Of a stretch of 64,000 bases of DNA, positions 11,140 through 23,654 are shown piece by piece. The stretch's first letter is position 1. Each line of letters opens with the position of its first letter. Source of the stretch: Antilocapra americana (Eukaryota; Chordata; Mammalia; Artiodactyla; Antilocapridae). The position numbers were made by a program, and so were the translations under genes. The stretch is from the NCBI GenBank assembly GCA_007570785.1, contig ML660201.1, positions 36,637,685 through 36,701,684 on the forward strand, in the 5' to 3' direction. The notes below the pieces were generated by a model. The model made no database searches, was not told the origin of the DNA, and worked only from the letters and a program-made list of their open reading frames with translations.

Positions 11140-11874
11140 TCTGACAAGATCAACTGTTACTTCTCGGAATAGCATTAGATTTATCTAGATAGCTATTTAA
11201 GCACAACCTTGACATTTAGTCTTGGAAGGCATGCAAAACAGAGCTCAGAACTGTGTTCCCTAAAACCTGAAATCTGATTCGGATAAGAGAAATGGAAGTA
11301 GGATTCCCATTGTCTTCATATTTCATATTTATGGAAAAAGAAAACAAAGCTAGTTTTGACCTACTATATAATGAATTGACTGTTGACAGGGAAAAAAATG
11401 AAAACTTTGTTTATCTTATTATCTATGACTTTAAAGTAAAATAAATCTAATCAGTCCTGGTGTTTCTAAAAATGTATCAGGCGTTTATATTTAAATGCAA
11501 TTGTTAGTGAGCTGTTACTTCCAAGTTCACTTCATTGCTCCGAGTTGCCCACTGAGCCATTAAAGGCCTAAATCTTAGCAAGCATAGGTGTAATTGACTG
11601 TGGGCCTCCTCTCACTTTCATTCACAGGAATTAATACACTGGATTGCTGTATGAATTGTGACACTGCATGGGAAAGGAATGCTAAGAGGTTGTAGCATTC
11701 TGGCAGCAGTTCCGTAGTCTGCAAAGTCAAACTTCTTTGTGTTTTCAGACTGCCTACCTTTTTGCCTGGTGTGTTTGCTCTTCTGGTCTAGCTGACAAGC
11801 TGCTGAAGGAAGAGAGTGTGATTGTTTCACGTCAACCTTTTACAGCAATATAACACATGGGATTTATATACTTG
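11140..11874. other. Unique sequence, no feature recognised
   Basis: AT-rich DNA without a nameable repeat or supportable exon. Confidence 0.5.
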
Positions 11875-12135
11875 CAAATCCAGAGTGTATATCTTCATGA
11901 ATTTTCACAAAGTGATCACACTCAAGGAACTAGTGCTCAGAATAAGACGTAAAACATGACCCTCATTTGCCATCTTCCAGTTACTTCCTTGCTTCCAACC
12001 ATGCCACCACTATCTTGGCTCTGACATCACAATTTGGTTTTGCCATGGTTTTGAATTTTATACAAATGGAATCATACAGTATGGACTTCTTTGTGTAATG
12101 GCTTCTTGGGCTTAACATGTATGTATGTTCATAAA
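11875..12135 (-). repeat. Old LINE-like fossil
   Basis: The text 'catgaattttcacaaagtgatcacac', 'tgaattttatacaaatggaatcatacagtatg', 'ggcttcttgggcttaacatg' follows a well-known old LINE 3' motif order seen antisense in mammals. I do not assign a subfamily. Confidence 0.5.
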
Positions 12136-12805
12136 TTTGGAATAATTTTTTTAATGCTTAAGAAAATATAGGCTCATGGGTATCACATGAAACCATAGGA
12201 TGGAAAAATACTTTGGAAAATTTAAAGCTCCCTAGAATTATAATACTGGATTGGTTGACTGGATGTTTAAATTGTCTGGGGTATTTTCATACATATTGTG
12301 AAAAAAAATTGGTGTCATTTAGTTATTACTGACTAGTTTAGCCACACAATTTGCATGTGAAAATTTGACAGTAATTTACATGGAATAACACATTTATATC
12401 CTAATAGATAAAACTATAAGATTTTTTGGGTATTAAGGTTCCAAAGGTCATCTGAGAAATGTACTCCCTAAGGTTTATTCTTGTACAGGTTAGTGGATAA
12501 CTTCTCATAATTGACTAATTAAATGGAAGCTATAGTATTTTGAAACCTAAGGCTATATCTTAATATATTTTTTTTGTTTCTAATTGCTTATCTATGTGAA
12601 GAATCTATAACATTTTCTCTTCCAGTGTCATATTATGAGTTGTGTGGATTGGTTTACATCTCAGACTGTTAACTGGATAACCTTTTTTTGGGAGGTGAAA
12701 TATATAGTTTTCTTGAAAAGAATGTCTCTCAACCCCAGCACCCCTCTCTACTCCCATCAAAACCAAGTTTAAAAGAAAAGCCAAGTTAAACCCTTTCTTC
12801 TCAGC
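12136..12805. other. Unique AT-rich sequence
   Basis: No feature recognised. Short A and T runs only. Confidence 0.5.
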
Positions 12806-12807
12806 AG

Positions 12808-12975
12808 TACATTGCAGTGGCTAAGACCAGGGTTGGGGTGGAGTCTGGCTTTTGTAGCCTGCATGAGTCCCTGCACCTCTCATTGATGGTTGTTGGAAGA
12901 AGTCTGATAATACAGAGAATGAACATGGTGTCTAACAACACCTAAATGCTTAATAGATACTAGTTAGTACTGTTA
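12808..12975 (+). repeat. Probable MIR SINE
   Basis: The order 'gcagtggctaagaccagg', 'ggagtctggctt', 'cctgcacctctc', 'ggttgttggaaga', 'aaatgcttaatagatactag' is the MIR sense order from head to 3' end. Confidence 0.6.
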
Positions 12976-13900
12976 CAAGCATTGCCTTTTGTACCATTCC
13001 TTGTAACACATAGGATTTTAATAGTTCAAATCAAGCTGTGGTCCTCTGTACAATTCTTTCTTAAACTTTAAATAAAAATAAAACTCCCTCCTCTATCCCT
13101 CAAGCACAGCGGGCCCATTTAAACACCATCCAGACCAATGGGAAGCATCCCTCACAGATTAAAAAAACAATTTTTTTATCTGAAGGAAAGTAAAGCTCCA
13201 GGAAGCAGTAGTATTTTAATGCTGAAACAAACACAGCATCATTTTTCAATGTCTGTCTGATGACAATCTGGTTATTAGGTTGTCAGAGTTTTTTGACAAA
13301 ATATAATGTTGGACTACCTAAATACATTGCTTCAGAGTCCAGTGGGGCTGCTGATCTGTTTCATAATAATTTGGGGCCAGGGCTGTTTTGTTAAAGGCAA
13401 ACCTATCAGTCATGTGAGAAATGTTTGCCTTTTGTGTTCACTAGTCTAAACATAAGAGAAATCACTTAGGCTTGATGTTGTGGGGAGCAGTAATAATATG
13501 TAGTCTCTTTCAGAACCCAGATGACCCATCCATCTGAGAGTTTTAGGTTGTTGGGGAGAAATGTCAAAGGGACCAAAGATAAGCAGATTTAGGTTTATTT
13601 TATATTTTGGTATTGGAAAATACATAGTGAAATCAGCAGTCTTAAAGGTGTACATTTAAAATCACCTTTTTTCCATCCCCTTGCCTTTATTTTTATTTTT
13701 TCATTTTTGAAGATAAGGATTTTCTTTATAGATTGAGCAATGAAGAGTACTAGAAAAGTAGTTTTGCATTCCCTCTTCTGTATAGAGCAGATTCAGGTTT
13801 TGTGGGATCAGATGCTTACATAGTTTGTAGAGTCTTCTTCAAGAAAAAGAAGAACTATTATTATTATTTGGAACACAAAGAGAAAAAAAAGAATTTATTT
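12976..13900. other. Unique sequence, no feature recognised
   Basis: No repeat or exon can be supported apart from short A/T-rich runs near 13680-13900. Confidence 0.45.
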
Positions 13901-13904
13901 TTAA

Positions 13905-14003
13905 AACCCATTTTTTTTTGTATTGGAGTATAGCCAATTATCTATGTTGTAATAGTTTCAGGTGGACAGCAAAGGGACTCAGCCATACGTATACATGTAT
14001 GCA
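13905..14003 (-). mobile_element. L1 3'-end fragment
   Basis: Antisense L1 3' UTR: 'ttgtattggagtatagccaa', 'tagtttcaggtggacagcaa', 'gactcagccatacgtataca'. The same family text recurs at 51035 and 55565. Confidence 0.8.
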
Positions 14004-14290
14004 AGGAAAAACAACTTAGGAATACAAAATTAGACACAAAGGTACTTGTTTCAGTGGTTCAGTTAGATGATTTGGTTCCCTTTCTGTTCTGATCTCTTTA
14101 CCAGAAATGCTTGCATAAAAATGCTTCTTCATATCTCCTGCCACCTAGACCACTGACTCCCAGCATTCCTGGGGTCCATGCCGTTGGAACCCTGAAGATA
14201 AAGCTTCATCAGCATCATGTCAGTCTTTCTCTGACTATTCGAAATATGCTGCTGGGTCAGTGAGAATATAACTGGTTAGATGATATCTTG

Positions 14291-14573
14291 CAGAGAAGGC
14301 AGTGGTACCACATTCCAGTACTCTTGCCTGGAGAATCCCATGGATGGAGGAGCTTGGTAATGCTGCAGTCCATGGGGCGTGAAGAGTCGGACACGACTGA
14401 GCGACTTCACTTTCACATTTCACTTTCATGCATTGGAGAAGGAAATGGCAACCCACTCCAGTGTTCTTGCCTGGAGAATCCCAGGGACGGAGGAGCCTGG
14501 TGGACTGCTGTCTATGGGGTCGCACAGGGTTGGACACGACTGAAGCGACTTAGCAGCAGCAGCAGCAGCAGAT
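14291..14573 (+). mobile_element. Bov-A2 SINE with perfect target duplication
   Basis: Two Bov-A monomers stand in tandem: 14291-14425 and 14430-14550, each with 'cttgcctggagaatccca' and a 'cacgactga' end. They are joined by the TTTCACTTTC-type linker. An (AGC)n tail occupies about 14552-14571. The perfect 12-base repeat gatgatatcttg flanks it at 14279-14290 and 14574-14585, so the boundaries are exact. Low divergence suggests a fairly young copy. Confidence 0.95.
14552..14571 (+). repeat. (AGC)n microsatellite
   Basis: About seven AGC units form the Bov-A2 tail, a usual source of length polymorphism in bovids. Confidence 0.92.
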
Positions 14574-14657
14574 GATGATATCTTGAAAGCTAAAGAAGAC
14601 ATATAGCTGGAAAAAGCTGCGAAATCAAGTTTCAAAAATGTAGATACTACAGAGTCT

Positions 14658-14982
14658 TTTTAAAATTTCATTTATTTATTTTGGCTGTACTGGGTCTTCG
14701 TTGCTGTATGGGCTTTCTCTAGTTGTGGCTAGCAGGGGCTACTCTCTAGTTGCGCTGTGCAGGCTTCTCATGTGGTGGCTTCTCTTGTGAAGCATGGGCT
14801 CTAGACATGAAGGCTTCAGTAGCTGTGGTACGTGGCTCCCAGGCTATAGAGCACAGCCTCAGCAGTTGTGACACATGAGCTTTGTTGCTTCACAGCATGT
14901 GAGATCTTCCCAGACCAAGGATCAAATCCATGTCTTCTGCATTGGAAGGCAGATTCTTTACCACTGAGCCACCAGGAAGCCC
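14658..14982 (-). mobile_element. Full CHR-type SINE with target duplication
   Basis: Antisense CHR with the poly-A/(ATTT)n complement at the left and the head complement ('ttctttaccactgagccacc') at the right. It is flanked by atactacaga-, present at 14644-14653 and 14983-14992. Confidence 0.92.
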
Positions 14983-14999
14983 ATACTACAGATTCTGAA

Positions 15000-16070
15000 G
15001 TAAACTGGACAAGAAGAACATTTTATAAAAGATAAAGCTTTCAAGGTTGTTCTCAAAAAGAATAATTTCAGGATTCATGACCTCTAAAAATAAGTCATTG
15101 CAGTGAAAGAGCCATTAAAAATGTTTTAACGAAAAGAACAGGTATTGATGTTTTCCAGAAAGCTGTGTTTCCCAAGGTGTTGATTTCTTCGTATCACTCA
15201 CACAGTAAGCTCCCTGGCAACAGAGCAACATGTAGCCTTGACATCTGTGTAAATCTTTATGCTATCTTTGGAATAAGATGATTGCAGCACTGACCCACCA
15301 TCAGTGGGGCATGAGTTGCTGATCTGTTATTTGACGAGTTCAACTATACTTTTTATTTTTATCACCATGGACATCAGTGGCTCAGACTCCAGAGATAGCT
15401 GTTTAGGTAGGAGTTTGAGTCCTTGGTCAAGAATGTCCCGAGATTTAAGGAAATCTAAACCTAAAGTCAACCTTTTTTATTCCGTACATCTGTCACTTAT
15501 CTAAACATTTATTGCCTGCCAGTCACTTTGTTGAACACTGCCAGATACTGGTATTTGTCAACTCCAATTGGCTTATACAAAGATGCAGAGAGACCTTGGC
15601 TACTCCTTTTTCAAGGGATGTCACAAACACATTAGTTTGGGGATATAGATTAATTAGTTACCTATGTTGTAAGATCAAACTGAGTTGATAGTACCTGTTA
15701 TGTGTTCGTTATTTAATAATTAAAAAATTTTAGAACTGTTCAATGACTTTGATGGAAGGGTCAAGCCACCTTCTAGGTGGAAGATATGAGAATGCCAGGG
15801 AGGAACAGAGAGAGGTTTTAGGAGAGTTTGTGCTGGGTTAGGAATGTATTTGACCCATGTGACACTTTTTTTTCAAGAGAGAATATACGTTTAGGTTGCT
15901 TGAATTACATTTAATTATTTTGCCTGCATTTTTAAGATGTGCTTTGTGTAAGAGACTACAAGGTTTCTATATGCCTTAGTGGTTTGTTTTTCTTTCGCCT
16001 TCCTCCCACAATAACAGTAGGTAATCTTATCTTTGTCTTGTTCTTTATTGTTTTGTCATTCTTTCCCGTG
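15000..16070. other. Unique sequence, no feature recognised
   Basis: No exon or nameable repeat. A region near 15505-15560 is weakly MIR-like but too diverged to claim. Confidence 0.45.
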
Positions 16071-16071
16071 A

Positions 16072-16235
16072 GTTTCACAGCAGCCTGCTAGGATCTGGGT
16101 CTGCTAGGTTACATTTTACAGATGAGGAAGTGAAACATAGAAAGATGTGCTTTTGTGGTTTTTGTAAGATCATACACTGCTTTCCATCAGGACGCGGATG
16201 GAGCTGCCTGACTGCCACCTCTAATGCTTTAGAAA
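16072..16235 (-). repeat. MIR SINE
   Basis: Antisense MIR: 'cattttacagatgaggaagtga', then 'tgtaagatcatacactgc', 'ggatggagctgcctgactg' and 'ctctaatgcttt' in the right order. Confidence 0.72.
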
Positions 16236-18485
16236 GACTGATACAGAGGCCACTTTGGATAATGGGACCCTCTCAGGCATCGCTTTGTAAGTAGGTGCAT
16301 AGAATTGCATGGTGACATCCTAATTGTTCACTTAATTTATACAGACACAACATTTACAAGATGATTAAAAAACCAAAATGTTCTGAGAAATGTGTTTAAA
16401 TCACCTCCTGAAATTAACGAGTAGAAAAGATTCAAAGATACACCAGTGTCTTAACAGAACACAAAATTTGGCGTGACTGTTATCATGTGAAAAATCTACT
16501 TTCTGCAGACAATACATGCCAAATCAAGTGTTTTCATTTGGAAGTTAACCAACATTGGGCTGTAAAGATAGAATCTTGAGGTTTTTTTTTTTCCCCTGGG
16601 AGCAAACTCTCTATAGCTCATATTTGCCAATGTATGCAATTGTACAGGTTCTGAAATCCTTTTCTGGTGCTTTATATTTAATGACATGCCTATTTGTTTA
16701 GAAATTTAAAGGGATTATATTTGCTTACATAAATTATATCTAGAATTAAATGTCTCCTTCCTCAGAATTGCAATTTAATTGGTTTATCATGTTAGTTCTT
16801 GGCTTTGAGACTCAGAGAGTTGTTAGTTGTATTTACTTTTGAGTTAGGTCACAGTCAATGTAAGCATATTTCATATATACCATGAGATCTAGAGTTTCCT
16901 AATATGTTTTTATGTTACTTAAAGGAGATTTAGAAAGTATAAACAATGCAGTCCTAAGTCTATGAATCTTTGGGGGAAGGTGTACATTGGTACCTTTTCT
17001 AGCAGTTGCAGTTTCCTTTAGCCACTCATCTGCATCCAGCCTTTGGTAGTGGGTCCCACCTCAACCTCCATCAACTTTATGCAAGGGTTGTGGGTCCCTC
17101 TCAAATGGTGCTGGTACGGATTCAACCACTAGGGTCCTGTTTTCCATTGCTGTTTGTTTAGATAAAACAGTTTTACAGTTAAGAGTTGAGGGCACTGTGA
17201 CAATAAGCAGATGGCAAGTTAGAAGAGACACACTGGTTGTGGTGACTCAGTGGTTCCTGGGCTTCAACAAGGAGTAGTGAATATCAGAGATCAGGCTGCT
17301 ATTATGATGTGTGTATAAAACTACTTCTCCTTAACCTGGCTGGATGCCCAACCTCCTGCTAGAAGAGTCACTTTTAAGTGTTAAATTTATCCCTCAATTT
17401 CCTTTTTTATAGCCTAATAGTCTCTTTAGGTTTTCACAGGGTAGAGTGGTAGGAAATTTGTATTTCCTCTATGAAACATTCTTCCACTGAAAGCTTGTTG
17501 GAAAATGAAAATCATGTTTTGCAAATAAACCCCAGCAGTATAATGGGCTATGTACACATATATTCAATTGTGAAATATTGTCCATGGAAAATACCTTGCA
17601 GTTCCTGCCACCAAAGACAATAATAAATGTCAAAGGTTTTTAGAACAATTCACACACACACGCATACACAAACTGTGTCTTTTTTCAATCTTTAGGCAAG
17701 CACAGTTATTGGCAAATGAATTATCTAGCTGGACTAGTAAATTGCCAAACCAAATCAAAGTACAACTGACTGCATTTTTTGATAAGAGGTTATTTTTCTT
17801 TTCATAATATCCAAACAGAATATAATGAAAAGAGAAGTTCTCTTGCTACCTGGAGGGGAGACGGCAGAATGCATGGTAAACTGGTGGCCCACAGGCCACA
17901 AGTGCACATATATTTTGTTTGGTTTGCACAGTTTTGTAAATAATTAGTTTAGTTGTCACTATTTAAAAGTTAAGGTATTTAAAATACACTTTTTTGGTTT
18001 CTAAAATCCTGGGAAGATATGGCAACATCGATGCTCACGCCCATCATGTCCTTGTCTCCATGTGAAGGTGCACTGCCTGTGTTGTCTTGCCTAGACCTGA
18101 TTTACTCATTTACATTGCCTGCTTGCCCTGTCAACTCTTATTTGTGACGTCTTACTCAGGAAAAGTACAGTGACTTCATGCAAATGTTGTTAGGAGCTGA
18201 CAGAGGAAGCACCTTACTCTACATTGCTATCAGCACATTGTCATAAGCACAGGGTGGAGAGGGCTTAGGGATAGGGATGTGGGGTGGTGGGGCAGCATTC
18301 TAGAGTTTTAGCTCAGTGTCAGAATGAATTCTAGATACTTGACTTCTCAGCCTAGAGACTGTCACCGAAAGTGTTTGAACACAGATGACCGCCTATCTGG
18401 GAAACTGAGAAAAGGATTCCTGTGTTCCCTTAGGAATTGGACTGTATGTCTTTTAAGGAATTCTTCAATGCTCAGAATAAACATT
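16236..18485. other. Unique AT-rich sequence with weak repeat traces
   Basis: No coding exon is supported. Around 17876-17945 the text 'ggtggcccacaggccacaag' and 'tttgtttggtttgcacag' recalls an old DNA transposon, but the match is too weak for a call. A G-rich run at 18261-18284 is reported separately. Confidence 0.45.
18261..18284 (+). other. Possible G-quadruplex motif
   Basis: Four G runs of at least three (GGG, GGG, GGG, GGGG) are separated by loops of 3-4 bases within 24 bases. Confidence 0.5.
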
Positions 18486-18489
18486 TTTT

Positions 18490-18930
18490 AATTGAATAAT
18501 ATAGTCACATGATTTTAAAAAAGAGTTATAAGATGCACAATGAAAAGTCAGTCTGCCTCCACTTCTGTCTCTTACGCCTCAGCTTTTTAGGAGGCAAACC
18601 CTATGCTCTTCTTATGTTTTTCCAGAATGTTCTATGTATGTGCACACTTAGATATTTTTCCTTGCATGAATGATAACTCACTGTATATGCTGTGCTGCCC
18701 TTGCACTATTTTCCTTTGGATTTTTGAAGCTAAGATTACGTTAGTGTATTGCACGTCTTAGATCATTGTGTAATGGTACAAGAACAATCTTATTCTTTTT
18801 TAATGCTTTCATTATGTTCTCTTGTATAGTTGTATCCAAACTTACTTAACCATTACTGTACTGGGTATATAACACTGTATGTGTAATTTAGATTGTTTTC
18901 AGTCTTCCTCTGATAAAATTCAAAGGGTGC
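18490..18930 (-). repeat. Old L1-like fossil
   Basis: The motif order 'atgaaaagtcagtctgcctcc', 'tgtttttccagaatgttcta', 'tgtatccaaacttacttaacc', 'agattgttttcagtcttcctc' resembles the antisense 3' part of an old L1. Subfamily is not assigned. Confidence 0.5.
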
Positions 18931-19161
18931 ATAATCTACCTGTGTTTGCAACTTCTCCCTTTTCCTCTTGACTTGGATTTACAAGACCAGGTGATCAACA
19001 TGAAACTTCCATCCCAGGCTAAAAATGCAGGCTACCTGAAAAAATGTTTTATCATTCTTCCTTTGTCTCAAAAGAAGTCACCTATATAAAAAAAGGGATA
19101 ATTGATGGGATGTGCTAATAGTAGCTATTTTAGAGCTAGTTATGTTATCCCACAGTTCCAG

Positions 19162-19285
19162 GTCAGTGTTTCTCAAACTTTGATGTGCATAAAACTTATC
19201 TGGGGATCTTGTTACCATGCAGATTCTGATTTAGCATGCCTAGCAGTCTCCCAGGTTGCAGCGGGGCAGAGCACACTCTAAGATA
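19162..19285 (+). mobile_element. MER5-type hAT-Charlie fossil
   Basis: The terminal block 'ggtcagtgtttctcaaactttgatgtgcat' is followed by 'atctggggatcttgtta' and 'gcagattctgatttagcatgcc'. This is the left half of a MER5-type non-autonomous transposon. The right end is degraded. Confidence 0.7.
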
Positions 19286-19683
19286 CAAAACTTGTAGAAC
19301 TCTATTGCAATTCTGTATAAATAAAGTGTGTAGTGTTGTTTGATTTCATAGATGCAGTGTGGTTTGTGTTTCACAAATATCCACAACCACCCTGTACTTC
19401 AGGCAGGGGTGGTGAATTTGGTGGCCAACAGTGTTATCTTTTGCCTATATGAAAGGTAGGATAAATAACATATGCTTTGTTTTTGTTTCAGTATATTTTA
19501 TCAAACCCTTCATTAGACCTATAACATACTTAAGTTGGCGTGTTGGTTTCTCTCCTGTATTGTAGTAGTCCTCAATAAAGTCTCCCTTATAGTTGTAAGA
19601 AATGTCAGAATAATTTTTGTTTAACACCTGTTTCTTGCCCTTCTGCATAATTTTCATTTTGTATCAGTTCAAAAGCTGATATT

Positions 19684-19896
19684 TTTTATTGTTTAGTCAC
19701 CAAGTTGTGTCCAACTCTTTTGCAGCCCCATGGACTGTAGCCCACCAGGCTCCTCTGTCCCTGGGATTTCCCAGACAAGACTATTGGAGTGGCTTGCCAT
19801 TTCCTTCTCTGGGGGATCTTCCTGCCCAGGGATTGAACCCACGTCTTATGCATTGACAGGCAGATTCTTTACCACCGAGCCACCTGGAAATCCCAT
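19684..19896 (-). mobile_element. Bov-tA-type SINE
   Basis: Antisense Bov-tA with tail complement 'gtttagtcaccaagttgtgtcc' and head complement 'ttctttaccaccgagccacc'. It abuts a second, partial copy on the same strand. Confidence 0.92.
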
Positions 19897-20026
19897 AAAA
19901 AACTAAGTCATGTCTGACTCTTTTGTCATCCCATGGACTGTATAGCCTGCCAGACTCCTCTGTCCATGGGATTTCCGAGGCAAGATTACTAGATTACTGA
20001 AATAGGTTGCCATATCCTTCTCCATC
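19897..20026 (-). mobile_element. Partial Bov-tA SINE, tandem to previous
   Basis: Only the BovB-derived tail part remains: 'aagtcatgtctgactctt', 'ccatggactgtatagcctg', 'ttgccatatccttctcc'. The tRNA head is missing. It differs from the neighbour and carries a short internal repeat of 'agattact', so it is a separate insertion or a damaged duplicate. Confidence 0.85.
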
Positions 20027-20029
20027 AAA

Positions 20030-21340
20030 AGCATTAGAAGGGGACAAAAAAGACATTCCTCATCACATTTCACTTTTCTGTCTGGTTTCAACTAATTTAA
20101 TATTACAGCTAAATTCACCTTTAAGGTGAATATCACTCAAAATTTGAAGTTTTTAAATGTAGCATTTGAAACGAATATGAGTTCTTACCAACCTTTTAGG
20201 TTGTTAAAAAATAATTTTCAGAAAAAGATAAACATATTCTCATGTAGGTATAAAAATGAGGTTGTGCTAAAGATTTTATTTTGCTTATACAGTATGAGGA
20301 AACTGGGCAGATGTTATAACTGGATTAAAGGAAAAGTTATAATAGGACCAATGTAAATAGAATAAACCAATATAGAGGTGAGTCACAGATCAAGATAAAA
20401 CTGGTTTTTCACAGTGAGGTGAAAGTAAATTAAAACACTTAACTGTCAGAACAGAATTTATGTATCTATCAGTCAGTTACAGCTTGCAAAGTGGTACAGT
20501 GTCGTTCAGAGATCATGAACAGGGCTAGAATCAGACGGCTGGGAAGGGTGTGCTATAGGTGATGTGTAGTTTTCTACTGAAGTGCAACATTTTTTTTTTT
20601 TTTTTTACCTTACATGGTGAAGGCCATCTTCAACTTAAGGTGTATGCCCTTAGTGTATTACCTTGTGACTTAAATCTTTGAAAAGTCTAAAATGACCAGA
20701 TATTTGAGGATGACATTACACAAGTAAGTGACAAAGAAGCATGGAGAGCAGTATTAGGTATTGTCACAAGACATTTGAAAAACTGGAGATGTTTTATACT
20801 GCATGTGGCCTCTAGCCTTCAACCTTGTAGCCTGAAGACTGGAAAGGAAAAGTAATATTTTCCCCTGTACTGTAAAAATTGAACTTGGTGGTGTGAATTG
20901 ATTATCTACCCAGATTGGGCTATTTACAAGAATTCATTTTCATAATTTAGCATATATACTTGAACCAGAAAATATTTAGAGAAGACAATATAGTTGGAAA
21001 TCAACAAAAACTGTTTGAAACCATGGCTGGAACTAAACTTCTATTGTTTAAGAACCAAGTTGTGCAAATGGGTATGGAATGGACACATTGTGTTGCTTCC
21101 TTTTTGCGAATGTGAGTTGGAAGGCAGCAGCTCAAGTTGGGATGTGATAAATCCCTGTGATGCTGGAAAAATGAACCTCCCAGTGAAGCTGGGAGAGTGT
21201 ATGGTGCTCAGAAAACTACCATTAGGTTAAATTCCTTTAGAGACATTTTACAGTCATTATTTGCATATGTTTTTATAGTCATACTTGAATTAACATTTCC
21301 AAGTGTGTTTGTTACTTTTACTTCTGTGGATTCTTTTCTA
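20030..21340. other. Unique AT-rich sequence
   Basis: Contains a 17-base T run at 20590-20606. The short open frame at 20994-21230 has no recognisable domain or splice context and is not called as a gene. Confidence 0.5.
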
Positions 21341-21344
21341 TTTC

Positions 21345-21835
21345 AGAGGTTTGCAAACTGTTTCAAAAAAGGGCCAGACAGTTAATATTTTAGGTTTTGG
21401 GACCCTGCGTATGCTTTCAATTGCACAGCTCTACTGGTGGAGTGAAAGCAATTAAGACAAGAGGTAGTGTGACTGTGTTCCAGTGAAATTTAATTTATGG
21501 GCACTTAATTTGAATTTTATGCAACTTTCACATGTCATGATATACTATTTTTGTTAGGATATCTCTTTTTTATTTTGATCTGGACCATTTTTCAAGTCTT
21601 TGTTAAATTTATTGTAATAGTGCTTCTGTTTTGCTATTTTAGTGGTAAAGCATCTTGTATCTTAGCTCTCTGACTAGTGATCGAATCTACACCCATAGGG
21701 CACTACAGAAGTACCTATATTATTCTTCTTTCAAATTTTCTTTTCAATCATTAAAAAATGTAAATACCAGTCTCAGTTTGTTTCAGCCCAAATTTGGTCC
21801 TTGAGCCCTAGTTGGCTGACCCTGGCTTTGCAGAA
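21345..21835 (+). mobile_element. hAT-Charlie-type fossil with interrupted middle
   Basis: The left part reads 'ggtttgcaaactgtttc', 'gggccagacagttaatatttta', 'gactgtgttccagtg'. The right end at 21775-21825 reads 'cccaaatttggtccttgag...ttggctgacc'. These are the two ends of a common non-autonomous hAT element of mammals. The middle 21530-21760 is AT-rich and may be a later insertion. Confidence 0.65.
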
Positions 21836-22390
21836 TGGACACAATATAGTTGCTGGATATATGTCAGATTTTTATGTTTATCTTATATTTTATCAGTTTT
21901 TCTGTTCTGTCATTTATTTGTTGAGAGAGCTTGGGCAAATAAGCTTACCTCACTGAAGTCAGATTTCTTCCTTTTAAAATGTGATGGTACCTAAACTCAG
22001 AATTTTTTATGGACTAAATAAATTATGTCAAAGCTTTAAGTTTCACACAAAAAGCACTGAATAACTGTTTATTTCTCCCCTCTGTTCCTGTGTACCTCAT
22101 GGTATTCTTTTGGTATGTATACAAGCAGGTTTGGGGGCAATAGCTGTTTCAATTTTATTATGAACTGAATTTTCATAAACATCCAACTTTTATATTTATA
22201 TTAAATAAGTATAAAGTATACTTGATAAAGTTAGGGATATAAATTATACTCATACTAGGAGAGTCTGTTCATGAAAGCCTCTGGATTGAATCCTCATGTT
22301 AACCAGACAAACTACTCCTAACTCATCCATCCTCTCAGGTCATATTCCGTGGATTTCCCCCATAGGCTTTCTGTGTCAAGATATATGTTA
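21836..22390. other. Unique AT-rich sequence
   Basis: No feature recognised. Confidence 0.5.
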
Positions 22391-22392
22391 AT

Positions 22393-22551
22393 GTGCTTTA
22401 AAAATTTATTTATTTGGTTGCATTGGGCCTTAGCTGAGGCATGCAGGATTTTTAGCTGTGTCATGTGGGATCTAATTCCCTGACCTGGGATGGAACCTGG
22501 GCCCCCTGCATTGGGAATGCAGTCTTAGCCACTGGACCACCAGGGAAGCCC
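22393..22551 (-). mobile_element. Short CHR-type SINE
   Basis: Antisense CHR: 'aaaatttatttatttggttgc' (tail), 'tggaacctgggccccctgc' (B-box complement), 'ccactggaccaccagggaag' (head). Confidence 0.92.
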
Positions 22552-22714
22552 TAGTGTTTTGGTTTTTTTTTTTCTTATGAGGGGCTTTTTCTGACCATGA
22601 TATCTGGAATTGCTTTCTTGGCTTTCTCCAGACATGCAGGTGACCACTTTTTTTATCATTTGACAGTTGCTGCTTCACATTGGGCACCTACCACAATCTG
22701 AGGCTCTTATACTT

Positions 22715-22867
22715 TTCTTTTTGGCTTATTGTCTGATTCCTCTACTCTCTTAGGATGGTAAGCAGCACATCTGCCTTGAAAACTCATCATTGTGTGTCCA
22801 GTGCCTCCTCACACAGTGCCGGGCAAGGTGGAAGTACCTTATGAATAATCATTGTCAGAATGAATAG
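22715..22867 (+). repeat. L2 LINE 3' end
   Basis: The order 'ggatggtaagcagcacatctg', 'gtgtgtccagtgcctc', 'cacagtgccgggcaagg', 'gtcagaatgaatag' follows the L2 3' end. Confidence 0.62.
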
Positions 22868-23219
22868 ATCACATTTTTGAAAATGACCATATTTTAGAAG
22901 CAGAGAAGATGCTCCATAGCTTTCTGTAACACAGTGCATCTTTGGCAAATTCAGCTTTAAAAAGGCTGGTGTCAAACAGATTTGAAAGTGTCTGTATTAA
23001 AAATAAAACATACAGCAGAGGGGACCAATTATTGCTACAGAGGAGTTTAAAAATATGGACTGCTCATTTCAGTGTGAAGCTTATAAGTGAAGACAATCAG
23101 AAGAACCATATGCCAGGGTCCAGGAAGGACCCTAAAGGATGTCAGTCTCATTTTTTCCTACAATGTGTCTGGTGAGTGTGTTCCTTGGGAAAGTGATATG
23201 AGCACAGACAGAAGTGTAG

Positions 23220-23410
23220 GCTGTGAGGAGTAGAGGAAGAAAGCACTGAATTTGAAGTCAGAATATCTGGTTTGAAGTTCTAGGTATGCAGATGACTTGG
23301 AAGTACTACAGTGTGACCTTGGGCAAGTCCACTAACTTGTCTGAATGAAATAACAGCTTTCAGATTTTCTGTGAAGATCAAATAGTGTATGTGCCAAGTG
23401 GCTGTGTAAC
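23220..23410 (+). repeat. MIR SINE
   Basis: Sense MIR with 'gaatttgaagtcagaatatctgg', the core 'gtgtgaccttgggcaagtcc' and the 3' 'cagattttctgtgaagatca'. Confidence 0.8.
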
Positions 23411-23654
23411 CTCATAAGCACCCATTTAAGCTGTATATTTTGTCATAAATCACTGACCCAAAAAATGGTGGTATCAACTACAAGGCAGATACAGTACCCA
23501 GTTTTGAATCCTTTCTGGCCCATTTCTAAGATCCCAATGCAAGTTCTGTTGATCATACCAGGTCAAAGGACTACACAGCTTTTTGCTTCTCTGAGTTTCT
23601 ATGCCTTAAGAACCATAATAATGATGACATTAATGAGAATGTACAATAGCAGCT

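Noticed and set aside
17876..17950. Possible DNA transposon text ('ggcccacaggccac')
   Set aside because: Suggestive of an old mammalian element, but too diverged to assign by eye.
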